Assembly (NCBI GenBank): GCA_000934455.1
Contig: KN883290.1
Span: forward strand, 20,964-44,319
Origin: Apostichopus parvimensis
Taxonomy: Eukaryota > Echinodermata > Holothuroidea > Aspidochirotida > Stichopodidae
Direction: 5' to 3'
Length of the DNA stretch: 23,356 nucleotides
The first letter of the stretch is position 1; every line of letters starts with the position of its first letter. Below are positions 9,331 to 18,300 of the stretch, piece after piece. The notes below the pieces were generated by a model. It did no database searches. It saw only the letters and a program-made list of their open reading frames with translations, and had not been told where the DNA came from. Made by a program: the position numbers and the translations under genes.

Positions 9331-12300
9331 GTAAGCTTATAAGAACTTAGATGGTAGCCTACCAATTAACGGTCGTTATCACTAAGTTAGGCTTAGTCTA
9401 ACTGAAGTTAAATGTAATTGTTAGTCTTACCTAAGTCTTGCCGATACAATAGCCTAAATCTTGCCAGTAAAGCACTAATAAGTAATATCATACTGCTACT
9501 ATACAGCAATAGCCAAAAACTAAGAATCTTGGACTATTTATTAAATTCTTTGAGATAAACTCCTGACACTGGTCTGTGATCTTTCCCAACAACATTTGCA
9601 TATTTCTTAGTTTCTTTTTCAAAATCTTTCTGGTAAAATTTTTCATAGAACTCGACATTTATTGTGCTACATAATATCATACAGGATAAGGTACGTGTCA
9701 TCATTTTTACGATCAACACCCAATTCATCTTTTAGAACTTGTTTCGCAGATAAATAACCGCAATAATACACCTAGGATATTTGTAAACTATATAATTATG
9801 GATTTCTTTTTCAGAGGATGTGAAATCCCTTTCTCTACCAGGTACATATCATCAGAAGATAACCCACCTTGGAACATCGCTTCAGGGATTTCTGAGACTG
9901 AAGAGCTTAGATCTCTCAAGAAATGCAGTCACAAATCTATCAGGAATTTCCCACCTGAAAGTGCTGGAAAAACTCAATCTGTATCCTTTTTGTTTGTACC
10001 GTGTTCTTCCTTGCTTTATTAAATCTGTTTGCCATGTGGAGTTGTGGCTTTTGTGCTCATATGCTGAATAAGATAGTCACACTACCACTCTAATGCAGTT
10101 CACAATATCACAGTGATATGAGGGTGTGCTACAGTACATAATATGTGTAAAAATGTGCCACAAGAGTTGTACTAAAATCTAATTTCTTGTGAAACTACCC
10201 ATTTTCATCTTGTAGGCTTTAGTGAATGGACTTAATATTATGTCATTTTTTGTATATACTTCTCTGTTAAAATGATAAATTCTGTTTTCTCAAACTTTTC
10301 ATACCCCTTCCTGTCCATCTGTCCATGTAATTTACATATTTGATTATTTATTTCTTGACTATAAATATATAAGTTCAGTGCCCTTCCCCTTTGGATAAGT
10401 GCACCAAAAACCAAACCTTCCCTCTGTTCTATTGACTAATAATATGAATCACTTTCCTAAACATGATTTCAGTTACTACAATGACATCAAGAATTTAAAG
10501 GACCTTTATCAACTGAGGCACAATGCCAATCTACATGAACTGGACCTACGTCTCAACCCTGTGACCAAAAATGAAGTTGATTATAGGCTCTTTCTAATCC
10601 ATCTTCTTCCAAACCTCAGGAAACTTGGTAAGGACTGACACAGTACAGTATGTATGTACACACGAAACGGTTCTTATATAGAAACTCCAAAATGTTGAAA
10701 TCGATAATATTATATGTTTAAAATAGGGCAGTTGTTTTCAACTTTGCAGTCTGATCAATTGCAATTAACTGTCAGTGGTAATTTCTTACCTTGTATTCAG
10801 TGAAGTTAATGTTTACAAAAGTCATTTAGATTAATAGTTGAGTTAATTTTATCACAAATGTTGTAAATCATGTGTTTTTTGGTCGTTTTCCATGATGACA
10901 TTCATTTTGTGGAAATGTTTCAAACTTAAAGCAAAGCATTATCAATGACTCCCTTTGTGAGGTCTGATAAACAGAACTGAAATTAAGAATTACTGTTCTT
11001 ATACGTTAGTAATTCAGGGAATAATTTCAGAATTTGTTCAGATTTTGTGTAACATTTTTTAAGGCTCTGAACGTTCTCTTATAAAATACTATGGTTCATG
11101 TGTACAAAACATGCTATATAAATCCAATGCGCATAATAATCCACCTATAATTTAAAGGTTTTGACATGAAAAGTTCTAATGCTTGAAATTCATCAGCTCA
11201 GTTCCTTGCTCTTGAAAATAGCTCTGTTTTGCTGATAATATTTAAAAGGGGATTAGTTTGACCTGCTACTTTATAGTTCCATACTGATCTGTTTTTGAGA
11301 ACAACAATTTAAAACCAACTGATTTGTATGGGTGGGAAGGGGGGGGGGGGAGAACAACCCAACAACCATAAATATTCTTGTGTAAATTGGATATTTTTTT
11401 ATATTTTGGTGTATTGCATTCATGTTAGTTGAACATGCTTCATCCTTTTCATTCAACTTAATTGCTGACTCCTGATCATTATTTATTGTGTAATAGTAAG
11501 TTGGCCTGACGTTTCGATCCTAGCAGGATCTTCTTCAGAGGCTAAATGCCTCTGAATTATTTATTGTCTGTAAAAAATGTTCATAATTTCAAAAAAAGTT
11601 CCAAATTTCATATGCTTCCTTTCAGATGATCGATCTGTCAGAGACAGTGAAAGGAAGGCAGCCATTTTGCATTTTGACACGGATCAGGTAAGAATGCTTG
11701 GCCTCACTATTGTTCCCTCATGAATGATTACACTCTCAACTACTACAAAGAAGATCTTTATCCTGTTAGTGTAGGGTTTGAAAGTCTGTACTTATCTCTT
11801 GGAAATGTAGTTCAATCTAATTAGGTAGAACCATTTGGGTACTCATCATTCAGATTAGTTCATGAGTAAGTTAGTCTTTAATGCATCATCCGTGATAAAA
11901 AAAAACCTGGATGGACATGATTTTATATCATTTATGTACCAAGTTGATAATTAATTCTAGTATTTTAATATGCAAAACAAAGAATGATTGATTAATAACC
12001 TCATTGATTTTTTAAATTTTATCTTTAAACCAAATGGTCATATCAGTAGTTGGGTCAAAATTGTATCAATTTGTCATAAAATTCTTATGAATATTTCTTG
12101 TATATCAGAAGATAAACTGGCAATACTGATATATTATATAAATGGACACTATGAGTGGCTTTGGTTCCTTCCAACAGGCTTACGATTTGATGTCTCATGT
12201 GACTGATCAGGTGACCCAGAAAGAGGGCATCACACATAGTGATTCTATAACCAGATCAGAGCAGATGAAGAAACTTGCCCGCCATCCTACATGTGAGTTG

Positions 12301-15300
12301 ACAAAACCATGTCAAGCAATTAAAGGCTAACATGATCACATTATCATCTAAAGTACAATTTAATGTGCATAATAAGTAGTAAAGTCTGCTTATGGGGTTA
12401 TTGGCAGGGTTTTCTCTCCACGTTGCATTAACATACTGTACATGTGAAATATGTAACATGCTAGCAATGCTGTCGCTACATGGTAGTGGGAACATCAGAA
12501 AGAAAAACATTTGATTTTTACTATTAATAAACAGTAGATATAGAATACTTTATCTATATGTGTTTGCCAATATGTGATTCAGATGATTTCTAGATGTGAT
12601 TTCTAGATGTGATGCATCTAGAAGTGATTTTCACAGGATTATTTATTTTTAACTCCTTACGCATATACATGACAAGTGGAAGCTTGTTACCAAAGTGACT
12701 CAACCAGACTATAAATGTCACACATCTGGGGATGCAATATACACATTAAACCTAAAAAAAACATTGATGAAAGTAATACGATAAAACTGCCTCTACCTTC
12801 TTTATTATTATTATGATATTTTTGGGTTTCAAGTTATAAATCAACAACATCATCTAATTTCCTTTACACGCAGAAACATAATTCAATATTTCCAGGTGCC
12901 CTAATGAAATAAATGCTTGATTATCATCAGCTACTTTAATATTCTTAAGTATACTTTTACATCATCATGGATATGTCATTGCTGACAGATTTTCATAACT
13001 AACTGTATCCTTAAAAACGACTCAACGAAGGAAATAATTTCGTCCAGTCGAGTCTCTCTGGGGGATCATGTTGTTGTAGATGCAACATTTAATTAGCATA
13101 GTGACAGTCTTCAATTCATGGCAAGCGCAATTTACCATACAGAAGAACTCTGTGTAGAATATCTTGCGTGAGTAAGCTCGCTCTGTGAGGGGTATCTTCA
13201 AGGTACTTCTGTCGTCAAATCCTCTTTGACTTTGTTCTTTTCGCACAGCGTTAGATGATGATGATAGCGACCTCTTAGATCTCTTAGCCAAGACCAGTGG
13301 TGACCTCAACAAACCGTACCCTCTAACTTGCTCAGAGGCCAAAGACCGCAGTTTTCAACCTCATTCAAAAGAAGGTAGGTAACCGTATAAAGAAATCTCC
13401 AACTATGACATGGATAGCAGCATGAATAATCATGAATAGCAGTACTATGAATAATTATGACCGAGCAGCTTTCTATCATTTTTAGCATAGCATTTGTCGC
13501 AATGATATGTAATTGAGCATGTTAGGTTGTTCTCATTTATGTCAGAGCATGTCCTTAGATTATTGAGAAATTCTTTTACGATTTAAATAAAACATCAACC
13601 AATGAGATAGCTTTCTGATGTTTTGCCCTACCATGTAGAGATAGCTTTTCTAGCATGCATTACATAAGACAGAAGCTAGCTGTGTAGTATCATACTGTGT
13701 AGTATCAAACCAAGCAAAAGTCTAGAATTAACCATACATTTGTATCAAATGTAGTTAGCTTAGCTTATATTCCACATAAGAACCAGGGTAGTGTTATATT
13801 CATGATTTGTTTTTGATAAGTAAGAGGCTTCCCCCCTTGTGTTTTGTTTATGAAGGGGGTGGGCAGGAAGAAGTATGTCCCAGACAATTGCACCAATGAC
13901 TTGGAATTGGTATGTGAAGGAGGGGTAGTGGAATATGTTTCTGAAATCCAACCAGTTACTTCAAGCAGTTTCTTGATAATTAACAACTTCCTCCTAGAAA
14001 CTTTTCACAAATTAGGATTGGCCTAGTTCAAAATATGCTTTGGATTGATTTTGGTATAGGCCTAAACTAAGCATTTGTATTTGTCTTGACAATTTAGCAG
14101 AATTCCTGTTAGCCCTTCTCCCTATAAAAATCTTAAATAGATTTTTTAAATAACTTCATATATGTTATCACCCTGAATCAGGCACTTAATCATTTACCAA
14201 ACCATTTCATTTGATTTGTCAAGGAAACATGAAATATCATGTTCTCCCCCCCCCCCCCTAAAATAAATTGTGAAGTAAATTCAACATTTAATTGATAAGA
14301 TTTAATCCGTTCCCGTTAGACATCAGACGAATGGATGGCAAGACAGAAAGACCAACCGACCTTCATCTATTACAAGAACAGGGGGGGAACCATCGCACCC
14401 CAGACAGTGAAACTCCCATCGGTGATGAGTGCAGTAGCACAGGATCATTCCAAAGTAACAATTCTGGTAAGTTTAAGGTTTCACAGGCTCTGTTATAGGC
14501 TCAGTAATGTAATTGACTGTGCAGGATACAATTAGTCTCTGTGAGGCCACCTGATTATGTAAAACATGGCATCGCTCAATAACGTTTTCATAATTTCAGT
14601 ATATTATTTGCTACTTATAGTTTCTGCTTTCTGTGTGTTTTGCTGTTTAGAGCTGTTTTGACTAACATATTTCCTCATTCCCCCCCCCCCCCCTCCCCTT
14701 CCTTCCTTTTTCTCTTTTCGGTTAACGGAATAAACATGATTCAGCATCACCATCTAATAACATCACTGTGTAGTATCATACATTAGTAACTTAAAGGTCA
14801 TAATGAAGCATTCAGATTAGCTAAATTAGGCTGATAGTGTGTGTTATTAATAGTGAAGGTTTCTCTTCTGACTCACCATATTGTCAACAATATATACTAG
14901 TTTCTTTCCAAGAGAACTCACAAATTTTAGACAAATTTTTAGTTTAATTTTTTTAAGCTTGTCTATTACTGAAGACATTGTTGACAGTTATATCTAGCTT
15001 GTAAAACGAGAGTGGTCCATCAATTTCGCGTGCAAGTCCAGTAAGCTGGAAATCTCTATTGAGGCTGAAGGAAGTTTAGATTTAGAGTCTAGTCAATGCT
15101 AAGTTTTCCCATTTACTGTAGTTATCATAGCCAGCTCTTTGCAACCGTGTTGTACTTTGACTCCATCTGTGCATAATCTTCTCTTCTAGGTCAGCCAGGG
15201 GCTTCCCATCATGCATCACACCATGAGTATTCTACCTACAGAAAAACAAAAGGCCAAGTTCATTTGCAAGATGGCGGAGACTCAGCGGGACTAAACGGAG

Positions 15301-18300
15301 GAGGATACTCTGATGAACATGATGCTTACACATCTTATACTTCAAAAGGACATTTTACTCCAAATCCTAAAGCAGGTATGTATCATCTGAAAGTCAACTC
15401 TGATTGGTCAGTTTCGAAAAGGTTGCCGCAGTAACCCTATGGCATGTATGCAAGAATTTGGATGACATTTCCTGTAGAATTTCTTGTGTCGGACAGTCCT
15501 TGAGTCCGACTGTCCAATGTAGTTCCTTGAATAATGTGAAATAATATAATAAATAAATACCTAATAAATAATAATTGAAAGTGATGTTTTGTGAAGTGAT
15601 GTTTCTGGTCATTCTTCCTTAGAAGAGCCGGTCATTTTGAATCCTTCTTCGCAATAAATATCCTTTTGCATGAAGCCTATGCCTTGGTTAGGCATTTTAA
15701 ATGCCTTCTTGGTCCTGGAGGGAGGTGGTGGAGCATGAACCTCCTGTGTCAACTGTTTTCTGTTTTTCCTTGCTGAGTCTTACAGCTAAACGGTGTTGGG
15801 TTTGACTAATGCTTGTTTGCAGAATTTATTGGCCAATGTCAAGTGTTTGTTTTAACCTTGCACAGGATCTTTTTCAAAGACCATTAGATAATTAGATCAA
15901 GTTATTTGCATGATGCTAGATCATGGTTTTGGCATGATGCTAGGAAATTAAATTATTAGTGTGTCAGACTATATCTGAGGTAGCTTATCTAGCAATGTGA
16001 TTTATGTATATGTCATGGTCTATAATTATGTGGAGGTAGGAAGTGGTGTAAGTATGTGTATTTAACACATACATATAGATATGGAATGGTTGCTGGCTTG
16101 CACAATAACTTCAGTGTGCAATTCCAATGAACATTTTTCACCATCATAAAGACCATTTCTTATGGGACAAACAAATGGACTCATGGACTAGCACATTTTG
16201 TCATGGGTTTTGTAATATTTGGTGTACTTTAGACTGCAAGATGTAACCAGATCTCAATTGATGTACTCATGTACTAGCACATTTTTATTTGGTGTACTTT
16301 GGACTGCAGGATGTAGTTTGACTTTTCGTTTTCCATGCCTTTCCAGATCATGAAACATCGGCTAAAAGGGCTCCGAGTGAAGCACAGTTGGAAGAATACA
16401 AGGAACCACCACATGTTCAGAGACTCTTTGAGGTAAATATGAATAATTAATCATGATAATGACATGCAAAGTTTAAGGGATATTCCAGTGGCTGACAATA
16501 TGACATTTATATGGAAGAGAAAAGATATGTCCACACTGTTAGTTGAAAAGCCCATCTCATTATCTTGTCCTTAACTCAAGATGTGGTTGATCGAATGGAA
16601 CTTTCACTGGCTAAACCCTTGATTCTTCCCTGGAATATATCACAGTACATGGTCTGTGATTTTCAATATGGCTAATCTTCTTATTGCTTTATCCTTAAAA
16701 CCTGAATACAGTTGGAATATTTGCTTAGCTTTCAAGATTATGTATAGTTAGAAGTTCATCAAACTGCAACTGCTATACAAATGTTATTTTCCTCTGTGAA
16801 TAAGTGAGTAAAATGTTGTAAAGAAAAAAAAGCTGAAGTTTCCATGATGACATCATTCACTCTGTTGTTGCCAGATAATTCACAACCTACCACCAACTTT
16901 TGCCATACACAATGCTAGGAGCATGTGGTTTGAACCTACAGATGCATAAAATTTCCAGCATCTTTAGTTAGCAAATAACTACTGCAATGTCCCTTTGAAG
17001 CAGTTTCTCTTGTTAATTGAACAAATTTATGTTTTAAGTTACCAGTATGTGAACTCAATTAAGAGTATATTTTTTATTTATTTATTTATTTATTAATATA
17101 TATAAATATATATTTGTTACCCTAGCCTCCAAAAGAAACTAAAGATACCAGACCGTCTCCAGTCATCAAGGATGCCAGTGATGAGCTGCTCCTGTCTCTG
17201 CTTCATCTAGTTGATAGATACTGGAATGGATCCAGGTCTCTTCATTATCATGGTAAATTTCAAGGTAAGGTTTGGTTTCTACTTCATAGAGGGTATTGGC
17301 CAATCTATGATACGTACAAATGTGGTAAAACTTTGGAAGAAAGGCAGAATTTTATTTTGTGAGTTTCCTCATTCTATGCCAGGGCAGCTGTCATCATAGT
17401 CTCTGGTTTCATTTTATTTTGATAAGTGCAACATTTGTAATATTTATGACATGTAATATTATGGTGGTACTGTATTGTTATTGTTGTTGTAGTTGTAAAT
17501 ATTTTGTTTACAATCCCACTGGAAAGATGATTTTGTCTGACAGAGTGGGCTTTTATCAAAATTAAAATGTGAACAACAAATAGAGGAATTTTTTTGTTTG
17601 AACTACTCGTTTGTTGGGAGATTCAGATACCATTGTATGATATAATGTTGGTCTTTGGAGATAGTGTGATTAAAAAGCACAAAAATCCTTTTCTTCTACA
17701 GCACAAGCAAGACATATCATAAAGACAGCATTCCTTGAAAACTTAGCCTCCCATCCGAATCCTGCCAGTAAGTTTGATGAAATGATGAAGAAGCTAGAGA
17801 AAGAGAATGTTATTCTGAGAGGAGAGGTCGAAGAGAGAAGGAAAGGAGACGGTCATCAATTTCACAAAGAATTGGAAAAGGGATTGCGGGAAACACAAGA
17901 GGAAGTAGTAAGTAAAAATATAATTGTAGCTGTTTTTGACGTCCAATTATTCAGCCATTATAGATTCAAATTCAATTTTATTCAAAGTTACTTTTTCACA
18001 TGTTCGCAAAAGTCAATACAGGTGCTCAGTATACAAAATTCACTGTAAGTTCAAATGACGGTTGTTCCATAAGCTTATAGCCACCGGAAGGCTGGAAAGC
18101 AAACCGGACGAGACCAGGAAGAAAACTTTAAACAAGAAAACCTAGAAGAAGAGAAAGCAAGAAATAAAGCCCATGCTGAAACTGATGCTTTCTTTGATAG
18201 CCTTTTCATTGCTGACAGGTACCTAGCAATCATCATTTCAAGGGGTACAATTTATTTGTTCTCTGACAGAATTTAAGCCTTGCACAAAGAATGTTGAAAG

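Noticed and set aside
9534..9728. 64-codon minus-strand open frame in CEP72 intron 1
   Set aside because: No recognisable features and no context for a gene; expected by chance at this AT content.
11490..11555. Active hammerhead ribozyme
   Set aside because: Core and stem II are present, but I found no NUH cleavage site before stem I and no partner for stem III; only a hammerhead-like fragment is supported.
14335..14535. 66-codon plus-strand open frame over CEP72 exon 7
   Set aside because: Shadow frame; the frame that keeps phase with exons 6 and 8 is the other one (start 14320).
18022..18044. 23-nt micro-exon (VLSIQNSL) that would feed phase 2 into the 18081 segment
   Set aside because: It would require a 36-nt intron (18045-18080), below the usual spliceable size, and the human alignment runs straight from exon 11 to exon 12.
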